Shown: piece by piece, positions 1-8,975 of the stretch
Numbering within the stretch: position 1 is the first letter of the stretch
Layout of the letters: every line of letters begins with the position of its first letter
Source of the DNA: Planctomycetota bacterium
GTDB taxonomy: Bacteria > Planctomycetota > Planctomycetia > Gemmatales > Gemmataceae
DNA length: 37,695 bases
Direction: 5' to 3'
Assembly (NCBI GenBank): GCA_029777335.1
Contig: JAKOSN010000039.1
Span: 1 to 37,695 of the forward strand
Notes under the pieces: generated by a model
What the model saw: only the letters and a program-made list of their open reading frames with translations
What the model was told of the DNA's origin: nothing
Databases searched by the model: none
Program-made: the position numbers and the translations under genes

Positions 1-95
1 AAGGAGATTGTTCACAAAGGGTGCCAGGGATTCAATCCTTGACTTTCTGTTGGCGTTTGTTGCCCCTTTGCGAGAATCTCCCCTTTTTAACCGGG

Positions 96-2681
96 TTACT
101 TTCGATACTGAAACTCTGCACTGGCAAACATTGCCTGGCAGAACGCACTCCACAATTCGCGTTCTTGCCCCGTGGTTGAACGACGATCTGTTGTCAATTG
201 ACTCCGGTACGCCTTGAGAAAAGCCTCTGCGCTGGCTTGTTCCTTGGTCGAGGGCGGGCGACTGTAAAACCGAACAAACGCTCCCCGAATACGATCGACG
301 TCGGTGCGCTTGTTCTCAAGAAGCCGTTCGGCCGCCGCATCCGCCGCACGTAGCACAAACGGGTTGTTCAGCAGAAACAGCCCCTGCGAAGGGACCGTCG
401 TTGTCGGCCGATCCGAGGAGATCAGGGCTGGATCGGCCGCGTCGAAGAGCGAGAGAGCCTCCGGCAGATTGTCGCGAATGATCGGCAGATAGATCGATCG
501 ATGGGTGTTTCGCGGATCGTTGATCGCCGCGGCGATGGGATCGCCACCGACGCGAAATCGAGTCACCGGTCCTTCCCCGGCCTGCGCGACCACAGAACCT
601 ACCGGCGGAGTGGTGTTGAGCTGTTCGCTCACGGCCAGGAGAGCGTCGCGCAGAATCTCGGCATCGAGACGACGGGGTGTCATTCGCCAGAGCAAGGTAT
701 TGTCGGGATCGAGCTCCGTCGCTCTGGGGGTTGCCGTCGAACCGAGCTGATAGACGTGGCTCATCACCAGGTGTTTGATGAATTTCTTGACACTCCAACC
801 GTGGTCCATGAAGTGGTGGGCGAGGTGGTCAAGCAACTCCGGATGCGTCGGGGGACGCCCCGCCAGGCCAAAGTCGTCCGCCGTTGGAACCAGTCCACGT
901 CCGAACAGATGTAGCCAGATACGGTTCACCATCACCCGAGCGGTCAGGGGATTGTCCCTGGCGGCAATCCACTCGGCGAGTTCGAGACGGCCACTACTCC
1001 GCGCATTGACCTTGAGCGGAGTTCGGGTCATCACCTGGAGGGTCCCACGCGGTACACGAGAACTCTCTGGCTGATCCGGCTCCCCGCGGGTGTAAACCGG
1101 GCTATCGGCGATCGTCCGCGTGCCGTCGTAGGTGAAGCCTGCAAACCCTCCAAATCGGCCTCGAGTCGGGCCACCGCTGGACCCAGCCGGCTTGTCGCGC
1201 ACTCCCATCGCCAGCACTTTTGGATTGCCCTCGGTGTCGAAGGCGTCGAGTCTGGCCTGCAGAAGGGAGATCTGCCCGGAAGCGAAGAACTGCTGAATCG
1301 GATCCCGCATTCGCTTCGTTGAATCCCGCACAGACGTGATCTGGTTTTCAATTCGCTTGCGCTCGGTCGCGGTCAGTTTCTGCACCCCGACGGGCGAGTT
1401 CGCCTCCTTTGGCAGCGGCAACAAGGACCCAGGGCGCTGGGCATTGATGAAGCGAACAGTACCGTAGCAGGTCTCGGTACTGCGGAAGATTCCTGCAAGC
1501 GCGTAGTAGTCTTTTTGGGGGATCGGGTCGAACTTGTGGTCATGGCAACGGGCGCAGGCGACGGTGATTCCAAGGAACGCCTGTGTTGTCACGTCGATCT
1601 GCTCATCCACCACATCCAGCTCGAATTTCAGGCCGTTGCGCTCGTTGAGGGTCTTGGGGCCAATCGCCAGGAAACCGGTGGCGATCATGCGCTCGGCCTG
1701 GATTTTTGGATCGTCCGATTTCATCAGGTCGCCGGCAAGTTGCTCCTTGATGAACTGATCGTAGGGCTTGTCGGCGTTCAATGCGGCGATGACGTAGTCG
1801 CGATAGCGCCAGGCGTGGGGATAGTTGAAATTCACGGTTTTTCCCGTGGTCTCGGCATAGCGAGCCACGTCCAACCAGTGGCGAGCCCACTTCTCGCCGA
1901 AGCGCGGCGATGCCAGCAGACGATCCACCACCTTCTCGAACGCTCGGGGGGAAGTGTCGGCCAGGAAGGCTTCCACCTCGGCGGGGGTGGGAGGCAGGCC
2001 AATCAGGTCCAGGGTGATGCGGCGGAGCAGAGTTCGCCGATCGGCATCGGCCCCGGGCGTCAACTTCTTTGTTTCAAGAGCTGCCAGAATGAACCGATCG
2101 ACATCGGTCTGAGGCCAGGCAGCGTTCTTCACTTCGGGGGCTGCCGTCTTCTGGGGCGTTTGATAGGCCCAGTGATTGGCCCCCTTCTTGAGGTCGAGAT
2201 CCTTGCGTTCGACCCTGGTGCCATCGCGGGTATCAGGCGCTCCCATCCGGACCCATTGTTCGAAATCGCGAACGAGGGCGGCGTTGAGCTTCTTCCTGGG
2301 CGGCATGGAGAGATCCGGGTCGGTGTGGCTGATTGCCTTGATCAGCAGGCTTCGTTCGGGGCTCCCAGGAACGAGCACCGGGCCCGATTCGCCTCCCTTG
2401 CGCATCCCCTCGCGCGTGTCCAGGGAGAGCCCGCCACGCACCTTCTTCCCCTTTTCGGAGGAGTGACAGCCGTAACACTCTGCCACCAGGACCGGACGGA
2501 TCTTCTTTTCAAAGAAGGCGATACTCTCGGCAGAAAGGGGGGCCTCGGTCCTGGGGGCGCCCGTCGCAGTCGGTTTCTCGGCCTTTTGAGAGGGCCGACG
2601 ATCCGGGACTTCCTGACCGGAAGCGAGGCCCCACGCAAGGAGACTGCTCAGGAGTACAAGGCGACAGCTAAACCGAACCAT
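96..2681 (-). CDS. PSD1 and planctomycete cytochrome C domain protein (DUF1549/DUF1553)
   Basis: Large exported protein of 861 residues of the planctomycete PSCyt1-DUF1549-DUF1553 family. The first ~22 residues form a signal peptide ending near ASGQ. A cytochrome-type region follows, with heme-attachment motif CYGCH at residues 69-73 and the typical GGLSLDTR and LSMPP stretches. DUF1549 spans about 185-400 (FGEKWARHWLDVARY at ~261-275) and holds a second CxxCH, CARCH, at 376-380. DUF1553 occupies about 560-830 (NPLTARVMVNRIW, GRGLVPTADDFG). GGAGG sits six bases before the ATG. The upstream CotH-like gene is on the same strand 83 bases away, so the two may be co-transcribed. Members usually pair with a DUF1501 gene; here any partner would lie left of the window. 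The exact reaction is unknown for the family; surface redox or polysaccharide-related roles are only inferred. Confidence 0.93.
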   Translation of the reverse strand: MVRFSCRLVLLSSLLAWGLASGQEVPDRRPSQKAEKPTATGAPRTEAPLSAESIAFFEKKIRPVLVAECYGCHSSEKGKKVRGGLSLDTREGMRKGGESGPVLVPGSPERSLLIKAISHTDPDLSMPPRKKLNAALVRDFEQWVRMGAPDTRDGTRVERKDLDLKKGANHWAYQTPQKTAAPEVKNAAWPQTDVDRFILAALETKKLTPGADADRRTLLRRITLDLIGLPPTPAEVEAFLADTSPRAFEKVVDRLLASPRFGEKWARHWLDVARYAETTGKTVNFNYPHAWRYRDYVIAALNADKPYDQFIKEQLAGDLMKSDDPKIQAERMIATGFLAIGPKTLNERNGLKFELDVVDEQIDVTTQAFLGITVACARCHDHKFDPIPQKDYYALAGIFRSTETCYGTVRFINAQRPGSLLPLPKEANSPVGVQKLTATERKRIENQITSVRDSTKRMRDPIQQFFASGQISLLQARLDAFDTEGNPKVLAMGVRDKPAGSSGGPTRGRFGGFAGFTYDGTRTIADSPVYTRGEPDQPESSRVPRGTLQVMTRTPLKVNARSSGRLELAEWIAARDNPLTARVMVNRIWLHLFGRGLVPTADDFGLAGRPPTHPELLDHLAHHFMDHGWSVKKFIKHLVMSHVYQLGSTATPRATELDPDNTLLWRMTPRRLDAEILRDALLAVSEQLNTTPPVGSVVAQAGEGPVTRFRVGGDPIAAAINDPRNTHRSIYLPIIRDNLPEALSLFDAADPALISSDRPTTTVPSQGLFLLNNPFVLRAADAAAERLLENKRTDVDRIRGAFVRFYSRPPSTKEQASAEAFLKAYRSQLTTDRRSTTGQERELWSAFCQAMFASAEFQYRK

Positions 2682-2764
2682 GTTGAACCTCCAGGTCCGA
2701 AACGATGTGCCGTCCGGTCCTCCCGACGTACCATCTCAGGGTTAGCACCGTTCTCCCCTACGCA

Positions 2765-4213
2765 TCACCGTTCGATTCTCCCTGGCCTGCCACCGCCTCC
2801 GGGGGGTGGGCCGAATCCGAATCCCAACGGTTTCGGCTCGAACCCCTTGGACTTGCCCTCCAACTGGGCCAGCACCGATTCCAGGCGTTTCTCGATAAAT
2901 CGCCGAGGCGGCATCGTCTGACCGAATTGGCCTCCGCCGAACCCCATGCCGAACCGCCCACCGCGTTGCTCCTTCCGGGCGGCGACTGCCTTTGCCTCCT
3001 TCGCCAGGGGCTCTTTCAGCGCTTTCTCGATCTCGCTCAGGTTTTCCAGGAATTGCTTTCTGGTGAAGTGCGTGGAGAGAAGATTTTTGAGGATCGCCAG
3101 ATATCTCTCCTTGTGCTCCTTGATGGCGAAGAGGCGATCGATGAGTTTGTTTGGGCCTGCGTGAGGGTGGTGAATGCTCAGTTGCACGAGCTGCTCCGGG
3201 GTGCCGGCAGCAGGCCAGGTCGCCAGGGAGAGATCCAGGTCCCAGGGAATGAACACGAATTTATTCGTTTCAGGCACCAGATAGAGATAGTAATTGTGGC
3301 CATAACCCAGGTAACTATCGAGGTTGGACAATAAGACATTGGCCGCGAGGAACTTCAGGAACGCTTCAATGTCCAGATAGGAGCCGATCTCCTTGGCGAA
3401 GGCCTCGTCGCTGCCGGTGTTGATCAACTTTGTGAAGTCGATCAGGCGTTTCTTCTGTGCCTCGCTGGGGGTGTTCCTGGGTTTGTAGCGGTTTTCGTAA
3501 GCCTTCCACGTCGGTCCCAGGTGAGCCAGCCCTCCTTGCAGTCCTTCTGGCTTGAGAAGCATCCCTGTCCCATCCTTGAAGTGCTGCTTGAGGAAACCCT
3601 TGTTGACCTGCTCGACCAGCGTGTAGACTCCAACGAGTTCCTTGTCGTACTTCCCAGGAACTGTAAGGGTCAACTCAGCAAGGGATGTTCGCGGGGCGGG
3701 CACTCCCACCGCGCGGAAAAAGGCGTAGGACATTGCTTCCCGTGCCCGCGTTGGATCGCTCACTCCACAGTGGAAGTTGAGCATGGTGAGCCCATCGAGT
3801 TTTTGCCCATCCACGTTTCGATTCAGGTCAACCTTCAGCGACTTCTTCAGCGATTGAGCGGTGGCCATGAAGGTGTAGTTGCCCTTGTAGCGAATGCCAA
3901 CCTCCTTGTAGGTCTGCCCGTCGAAGCTGAGATCACCCTTGACCCAGGGGAATTCAACGCCGAACGTGTTGCGGTGCGTTCCTTCGGTTGGCTTGCGCGG
4001 TGGGGCAAAGCCGGGTGGTCCGAACCCACCTCCTCCTGCCGGAGCGAGGGCGGTGAATTGCTTTTCGCTTATCGCCAGGTGGAACTGCACGACTTTCGCC
4101 ACGCCGAAAACGCGTTCGCCTGGCGCCACAGCTTTCTCGGCGGCAAGTCCAGAAGTGGGGAGGGCCGCCAACCAGGGGAGGCATGTGGCCAACCAGAGCA
4201 GGGCTCGGCTCAT
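2765..4213 (-). CDS. CotH kinase family protein, exported
   Basis: Protein of 482 residues starting at the ATG at 4213, which is preceded by GAAGGGA eight bases upstream and opens a clear signal peptide (hydrophobic 4-22, cleavage near GLAAEK). An earlier in-frame start would add 40 residues that do not look like a leader. The CotH fold is visible in order: GIRYKGN at ~106-112, a LNFHCG...DPTRAREA block at ~145-160, GVPAPRTSLAELTL at ~170-183, VGVYTLVEQVNKGFLK at ~194-209, NLDSYLGYGHNYYLY at 297-311 and IPWDLDLS at 322-329. These are the conserved blocks of the CotH protein-kinase-like family, best known from spore coat assembly; bacterial homologues are widespread and mostly uncharacterised. 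The N-terminal insert (~58-72) and the C-terminal ~70 residues are Gly/Pro/Phe-rich and probably disordered. Probable first gene of a unit with the PSD1 gene. Confidence 0.9.
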   Translation of the reverse strand: MSRALLWLATCLPWLAALPTSGLAAEKAVAPGERVFGVAKVVQFHLAISEKQFTALAPAGGGGFGPPGFAPPRKPTEGTHRNTFGVEFPWVKGDLSFDGQTYKEVGIRYKGNYTFMATAQSLKKSLKVDLNRNVDGQKLDGLTMLNFHCGVSDPTRAREAMSYAFFRAVGVPAPRTSLAELTLTVPGKYDKELVGVYTLVEQVNKGFLKQHFKDGTGMLLKPEGLQGGLAHLGPTWKAYENRYKPRNTPSEAQKKRLIDFTKLINTGSDEAFAKEIGSYLDIEAFLKFLAANVLLSNLDSYLGYGHNYYLYLVPETNKFVFIPWDLDLSLATWPAAGTPEQLVQLSIHHPHAGPNKLIDRLFAIKEHKERYLAILKNLLSTHFTRKQFLENLSEIEKALKEPLAKEAKAVAARKEQRGGRFGMGFGGGQFGQTMPPRRFIEKRLESVLAQLEGKSKGFEPKPLGFGFGPPPGGGGRPGRIER

Positions 4214-4534
4214 CGCTGAAGTCCCTTCGACAACGGGGAGTGGATCGTGATTGATGGGGAGAGTGTACCTGCCTGGTGATGAAAACTTTATGAAACAACG
4301 CGCGAAGGGAGAGGATCCCCGGTTCCTTGCCAACCTGTGCTCAGGAAAACCAAGGGACCTGATCTGTACTATCTTGTTTGCCCAAAGGTGGTTATGCGAT
4401 TATTTCGATAGGGATACTCGCTCTCGGCACGAAGGATGTCCACTGCTGCGCTTGCGCAGGGAGAACCCCTTCGTCCTGGAGGCTCTGGGGGAGTGCCTCA
4501 TGAAAGAGTCTCCCTCGCTCCTGCCGTGTCCAAT
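4214..4534. other. Intergenic stretch upstream of the CotH-like gene
   Basis: This 321-base gap lies between the start of the CotH-like gene and the end of the OxyR-type gene, both on the minus strand. A short plus-strand frame crosses it but lacks a ribosome-binding site and recognisable sequence. Two small hairpins are visible: CTGCG/CGCAG at 4446-4459 and GAGGC/GCCTC at 4479-4499. Either could lie in the 3' end of the oxyR transcript, but neither is strong. The promoter of the CotH-PSD1 unit should be here; no convincing -35/-10 pair stands out. Confidence 0.4.
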
Positions 4535-5443
4535 CTAATGTTGTCCAGGGGATGATTCGACTCTTCCTTGTCGCTTGTATCGTTGTAAATGCCGCTTGAA
4601 CGCCTCGATCAGTCGAGTTTGGAAGCGATAGGGATTCCAGACCAGCACGATCGTCCGTGTTGGTCTGATCCCTACCAGGGAGCGGTAGACACGCCGACTA
4701 CTTGTGTCCAGTATCCGGGCCATGGCGGGGATCAAACTGACCCCGTGGTTCAGAGAGACCAACTCCTGCACGGAGGCGAGCTGGCTGGTTCGTTCCACCG
4801 AAACGGGACAGATCGATCGTTGTTCACAGAATTGGCGGATGTTTCCTGTCAGACAGTGAGCCTCTCCCAGCAGGACAAAGGGAACCAACTCCAGATCGGT
4901 GATGTGGATTCGTTTTTTCGCGCAGAGCGGATGTTCGGCCGACAGAACCAGGAACAATTCCTCCTCGAAGAGATCCTCGACCTGAAGGTGCTTGGCGTCG
5001 ATGGGACGAGCCAGAATCGCCACATCGATTTCTCCCTCCGATAACCGTTTGAGCAGCAACTCGGTCGTGTCTTCCTGCACGATCACCGACGCCTCGGGAT
5101 AGGAGTGACTGAAATCCCTCAGCACGACGGGAAGGAAGTACGGAGCAATGGTTGGGATGGCTGCCACGCGAATCCGCCCTGTTCGCCCATCGTCATGGAT
5201 TTCACGATTCAAATCGTCGACCAGCGCGAGAATTCGCTCGGCGCGCGCAAGCAGGATGCGCCCGGTGTCGCTCAACACCACCTTGCGCGTCTGGCGCTCA
5301 AAAACCGGTTGCCCCAACTCCTCTTCGAGCCGTGCGATCGAACGGCTCAACGCCGACTGAGAAACCCCGATTTCGTTGGCGGCATGGGTGAAGTTCCCTC
5401 GTGCCGCGACTTTCAAAAAGTGCCGAAGTTGATCCAGTTCCAC
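4535..5443 (-). CDS. oxyR: OxyR-type LysR family hydrogen-peroxide regulator
   Basis: LysR-type regulator of 302 residues, the usual length. It begins at a GTG with GGGGAG seven bases upstream. The N-terminal helix-turn-helix covers about 1-60 ([20 protein letters not shown]). In the effector domain the stretch [11 protein letters not shown] places Cys197 and Cys206 nine positions apart, the same spacing and context (HCL...FC) as Cys199 and Cys208 of E. coli OxyR, which form the peroxide-sensing disulfide. The VSLIPAMA block after it is also OxyR-like. It is divergent from a catalase gene, the classic OxyR target, across a 177-base region holding a perfect dyad. I infer that peroxide oxidises this protein and activates the catalase gene. 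A third cysteine (212) follows closely and is not in the E. coli pattern. Confidence 0.9.
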   Translation of the reverse strand: MELDQLRHFLKVAARGNFTHAANEIGVSQSALSRSIARLEEELGQPVFERQTRKVVLSDTGRILLARAERILALVDDLNREIHDDGRTGRIRVAAIPTIAPYFLPVVLRDFSHSYPEASVIVQEDTTELLLKRLSEGEIDVAILARPIDAKHLQVEDLFEEELFLVLSAEHPLCAKKRIHITDLELVPFVLLGEAHCLTGNIRQFCEQRSICPVSVERTSQLASVQELVSLNHGVSLIPAMARILDTSSRRVYRSLVGIRPTRTIVLVWNPYRFQTRLIEAFKRHLQRYKRQGRVESSPGQH

Positions 5444-5462
5444 CGCGGAACTCCCCGGGAAA

Positions 5463-5483
5463 TCAATGCATGAATTGCATTGA
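5463..5483. promoter_or_regulatory. Perfect dyad between oxyR and catalase; likely OxyR operator
   Basis: Inverted repeat with 8-base arms TCAATGCA and TGCATTGA separated by TGAAT, in the divergent oxyR-catalase spacer, 20 bases from the oxyR start and 138 from the catalase start. It fits the partial-dyad T-N11-A style of LysR-family sites. An AACTAT element (the complement of ATAGTT, an E. coli OxyR half-site core) lies immediately right at 5484-5489. A related TCAATTCATTGGA follows at 5494-5506. The location close to oxyR suggests autoregulation plus catalase activation. Binding is inferred. Confidence 0.6.
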
Positions 5484-5620
5484 AACTATGAAATCAATTC
5501 ATTGGACGCATTGTCGCTGACTGAGTATCGTGAAGCAAGAAGAATCGTCAGCGAGTGGGAAGGGGCCGCTGCGATGGCGATTCCCGACCATTCCAACCCA
5601 TCAACTCGGGAGGATTCCCA

Positions 5621-7063
5621 ATGGATCAGAAGCCAACGTTGACGACCTCAGCCGGAGCACCTCTCGCCGACAATCAGAATTCGTTGACGGCGGGTCCCCG
5701 GGGACCGGTGTTGCTGCAGGATTACCAACTGCTGGAGAAACTGGCTCATCAGAACCGTGAGCGCATTCCCGAGCGAACGGTCCATGCCAAGGGATGGGGA
5801 GCCCTTGGCACCTTCACTGTCACGCACGACATTACTCGGTACACCAGGGCCAGCCTCTTCGCTCACGTCGGGAAGCAAACCGAGATGCTCGCCCGCTTTT
5901 CAACCGTCGCTGGCGAGTCGGGGGCTGCTGATGCCGAGCGGGATGTCCGCGGTTTTGCGCTCAAGTTCTATACCGACGAGGGCAACTGGGACATGGTGGG
6001 GAACAACACCCCGGTCTTCTTCATCCGCGATCCCTACAAATTTCCCGATTTCATTCACACCCAGAAGCGTCATCCTCAGACCAATCTGCGTTCGCCGACC
6101 GCCATGTGGGACTTCTGGTCACTCTCCCCGGAATCCTTGCATCAGTTGACAATCCTCTTTTCGGATCGCGGACTTCCCACAACCCCGCGCCACATGAACG
6201 GCTATGGCAGCCACACCTACAGTTTTCTGAACGCCAAGGGGGAGCGGTTCTGGGTCAAGTTCCACTTCAAGACTCAGCAAGGCCACCGGCACCTGACGAA
6301 TGCGGAGGCGGCCCAGGTGATCGGTCGAACCCGCGAGTCCTACCAGGAGGACCTCTATGGAGCAATCGCGCGCGGCGAGTTTCCCCGATGGACCTTTTTC
6401 GTCCAGATCATGCCCGAGGCGGACGCCGACACAACGCCGTACAATCCGTTCGATCTCACGAAAGTCTGGCCCCACCGGGACTATCCGTTGATCGAGGTCG
6501 GGGTCATGGAACTCAACCGCAATCCCGAGAACTACTTCACTCAGATCGAACTGGCGGCGTTCGCTCCGTCCAACATCGTGCCGGGGATTGGTTTCTCTCC
6601 CGACAAGATGCTCCAGGCCCGCATTTTTGCCTACGCTGATGCGCATCGCTATCGGCTGGGAACGCACTACGAGGCGTTGCCAGTCAACGCGCCCCGGTGC
6701 CCTGTGCATCACTATCACAAGGATGGCCCCATGCGCTTCTTCCCGAACAATCCCCAGCCGGATGCGTATTACGAGCCCAATTCCTTCCATGGTCCGGTCC
6801 AGAAACCCGAAGTGGCAGAACCGCCCTTGAAGATCTCTGGTGACGCAACGCGGTATGATCACCGCGAAGGGAACGATGACTATTCCCAGCCGCGTGCCCT
6901 GTTCAACCTTTTCAACGCGGAGCAAAAGGCGAGACTCTTCGCGAACATTGCCGAGGCGATGACCGGTGTTCCCCAGACGATTCTTGAGCGTCAACTGGCC
7001 CACTTCGAAAAGGTGCATCCTGCGTACGCTGCAGGGATCCGAGCAGCTCTCGGTCAAGGGTAG
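5621..7063 (+). CDS. katA: Clade 3-type monofunctional heme catalase
   Basis: Small-subunit catalase of 480 residues that dismutates hydrogen peroxide to water and oxygen. The ATG at 5621 is preceded by GGGAGGA, and the protein then begins [20 protein letters not shown], the standard catalase N-terminus; a longer in-frame start lacks this context. The distal histidine is His55 in [14 protein letters not shown], the distal asparagine is Asn128 in [12 protein letters not shown], and the heme-ligating tyrosine is Tyr338 in [14 protein letters not shown]. There is no signal peptide, so it should be cytoplasmic. Length and motifs fit clade 3 (NADPH-binding, heme b) rather than the large-subunit type. 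It is divergent from the OxyR-type regulator and followed 27 bases later by a strong hairpin, so it is probably monocistronic and peroxide-induced. Confidence 0.96.
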   Translation: MDQKPTLTTSAGAPLADNQNSLTAGPRGPVLLQDYQLLEKLAHQNRERIPERTVHAKGWGALGTFTVTHDITRYTRASLFAHVGKQTEMLARFSTVAGESGAADAERDVRGFALKFYTDEGNWDMVGNNTPVFFIRDPYKFPDFIHTQKRHPQTNLRSPTAMWDFWSLSPESLHQLTILFSDRGLPTTPRHMNGYGSHTYSFLNAKGERFWVKFHFKTQQGHRHLTNAEAAQVIGRTRESYQEDLYGAIARGEFPRWTFFVQIMPEADADTTPYNPFDLTKVWPHRDYPLIEVGVMELNRNPENYFTQIELAAFAPSNIVPGIGFSPDKMLQARIFAYADAHRYRLGTHYEALPVNAPRCPVHHYHKDGPMRFFPNNPQPDAYYEPNSFHGPVQKPEVAEPPLKISGDATRYDHREGNDDYSQPRALFNLFNAEQKARLFANIAEAMTGVPQTILERQLAHFEKVHPAYAAGIRAALGQG

Positions 7064-7090
7064 TCGAGAGAAGCGAACCGTGCAGAATCC

Positions 7091-7124
7091 GCCCGGTGCG
7101 ATCAAGTCGAGGATCGCACCGGGC
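7091..7124 (+). terminator. Strong hairpin after the catalase gene
   Basis: Perfect inverted repeat with 13-base arms (GCCCGGTGCGATC and its complement) and an 8-base loop AAGTCGAG, beginning 27 bases after the catalase stop. It is not followed by a T run (TTGTCC comes next), so it is either a U-less terminator or an mRNA 3'-end stabiliser. Confidence 0.7.
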
Positions 7125-7294
7125 TTGTCCCAGATTTGTGAAGGGCTGCTCGGTTCGCACCGCTTCTTCCCCGGAAGCCTCGTCCGGTCGCAGCAGGGTT
7201 TCACCGACAGTGAATCGTGACTCTCCAGCATTTTTGGGCGGTTCACTCCAATCTTCGCCACCCTGCAGGACCATCTCGGCAAGAGCGAAACAGA

Positions 7295-7310
7295 TTGGCA
7301 CGGATCTTGT
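7295..7310 (+). promoter_or_regulatory. Candidate sigma-54 type -24/-12 promoter upstream of DUF1501 gene
   Basis: TTGGCACG-GATC-TTGT closely matches the RpoN consensus (YTGGCACG-N4-TTGC) with the correct GG-N10 spacing, but the -12 element reads GT instead of GC. It lies 210 bases before the DUF1501 start. The rest of the 457-base gap 7064-7520 holds the catalase hairpin and no supported gene. Chance occurrence is possible. Confidence 0.3.
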
Positions 7311-7520
7311 GATCCGACACTCAAGCGTTGACCGGAACGGGAAGATCGGAGACACTGTGACCATGATCGCGTCTTCCGTGCCTTGAGGATGCATGGCAGA
7401 TTGCCGAGCGTGTCAACAGGGTGCCCCAGGGGCAGTGAAGGCGATGGCAGCGGAATGACAACGCCACACCGGGAAGAAGAGGATGCGATCGGCGACGGTT
7501 GACCATCAGGGGGGATTCGC

Positions 7521-8930
7521 ATGTTGACCATTCATGATCGAGGCTACGCAAGCAATTGTCAGGGGATGAGCCGGCGCGAATTTCTTCGCATCGGAGGTCT
7601 TGGGTTGGGGCTGTCCAGTTTGACCCTCCCCTCGCTCCTGGCCAGCCAGGCACAGGCCAGAGAGGGCGTTTCTGCGGGCTCCAGGGCGGTGGTCCTTCTT
7701 TTTCTCCAGGGCGGCCCCTCGCAACTGGAGTTGTGGGATCCAAAGCCGGATGCGCCGAAGGAGTATCGCACTCACACCGATTGCATCAACACAACCCACC
7801 CGGGGATTCAGTTCAGCCGCTACTTCCCCAAACTGGCAGCGATGGCCAGGGAGTTCACCGTCCTCCGTAACTTTGCGTCGGGCAATGGCGGCCACACCTA
7901 TGAGTCTGTGACAACCGGAGGGAATGGCGCCAAGGCCTCGCTCAGTGCGGCCTATGCCTATCTGGGGGGCACGGTATCCATCTCTGGCCTCCCTTCCAAC
8001 ATGCTCGTTCTCCCTGAGGCGGTGAAGGAGGGGCTGAAACTGGGCAGCAACTTTGAGACAGGCGCCCTGCCCACCCTCACCCAGCCGGGACTCCTGGGTC
8101 CGCAGTACGAGGCGTTCAGCCCTGCGGGCGGATCCAGGCTCAAGCAAGCGATGACACTCACCCTGCCGCGTGAGCGCTTCGAGGATCGCCGTCATCTCCT
8201 CTCTGCCTTTGACTCTTTGCGCCGAGAGCTGGATCGCGATGGCGTCATCGCGCGCGCAGACAAGTATCAACAGCAGGCATTCGACATTATCACGCGCGGC
8301 ATCACGGATGCGTTTGATCTGAGCAAGGAGGACCCGAAGACGCTGGCGAGGTACGACACCAGCGGTCTCTTCAAACTGGAAGAGGCGACCAAATGGTACG
8401 ACATGAAACGCGCGTCGAATCTGCTGGGCAAGCAGATGCTGCTGGCGCGCCGGTTGTGCGAGGCTGGCTGTGGCTTCGTCACGGTCTCGGACTGCGGCTG
8501 GGACATGCATGCCAATAGCAACAGCCCCAAGAACATGGCGGGGCTCCAGTGGCTGGCGCCGCAGGTTGATCACGCCGTGGCGGCCTTCCTCAGCGATCTG
8601 AAGGACCGCGGGCTGTCCGATCGAGTTCTGCTGGTGGTGACGGGCGAGATGGGGCGCTCCCCGCGTCTGAATCGCGATGGCGGTCGTGACCACCATGGCG
8701 ATCTGACCCCGCTGCTGCTCGCTGGCGGAGGGTTGAAAATGGGCCAGATCGTGGGCAAATCCGATGCGGTTGGCTCCCGGCCAGCAACGCACGTTTACAA
8801 GCCGGCGAACCTCTTTGCCACGGTGATGAACTATCTCTTCGACGTGCCACAACTCCGGTTGCGCACCGAGATCAATCGCGACCTGCTGGCAGCGAGCGAC
8901 AGCGAAAAGGTCATCCGGGAACTGCTCTAA
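7521..8930 (+). CDS. DUF1501 domain protein with Tat signal
   Basis: Protein of 469 residues of the DUF1501 family, which belongs to the alkaline phosphatase/sulfatase-like superfamily. A twin-arginine signal, SRREFLRIGGLGLG (residues 17-30), precedes a hydrophobic stretch and a likely cleavage near QAQA, so it is probably exported folded. Family landmarks include VVLLFLQGGPSQLELWDPKP, IQFSRYFPKLA, VTTGGN, GWDMH and GEMGRSP, with a C-terminal GRDHHG block carrying probable metal-binding histidines. The start is the ATG following a GGGGGGA ribosome-binding site. In planctomycetes these genes usually follow a PSD1-type gene; here the nearest PSD1 gene is on the other strand 4.8 kb away. A second gene follows 45 bases downstream. 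The substrate is unknown. Confidence 0.93.
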   Translation: MLTIHDRGYASNCQGMSRREFLRIGGLGLGLSSLTLPSLLASQAQAREGVSAGSRAVVLLFLQGGPSQLELWDPKPDAPKEYRTHTDCINTTHPGIQFSRYFPKLAAMAREFTVLRNFASGNGGHTYESVTTGGNGAKASLSAAYAYLGGTVSISGLPSNMLVLPEAVKEGLKLGSNFETGALPTLTQPGLLGPQYEAFSPAGGSRLKQAMTLTLPRERFEDRRHLLSAFDSLRRELDRDGVIARADKYQQQAFDIITRGITDAFDLSKEDPKTLARYDTSGLFKLEEATKWYDMKRASNLLGKQMLLARRLCEAGCGFVTVSDCGWDMHANSNSPKNMAGLQWLAPQVDHAVAAFLSDLKDRGLSDRVLLVVTGEMGRSPRLNRDGGRDHHGDLTPLLLAGGGLKMGQIVGKSDAVGSRPATHVYKPANLFATVMNYLFDVPQLRLRTEINRDLLAASDSEKVIRELL

Positions 8931-8975
8931 GCGTTCTTCCAGTCGCCGTGAGGTCCGTTGACAACGGAGGGATTC

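Noticed and set aside
1515..2921. Plus-strand open frame of 468 residues opposite the PSD1 gene
   Set aside because: It is antisense to a protein with clear conserved domains, has no family features, and arises from codon bias.
4251..4538. Plus-strand frame of 95 residues in the gap before the CotH-like gene
   Set aside because: No ribosome-binding site, no known family, and it runs into the 3' end of the regulator gene.
6119..7531. Minus-strand open frame of 470 residues opposite the catalase gene
   Set aside because: It overlaps the catalase coding region, which has all catalytic residues. The antisense product has no recognisable domain.
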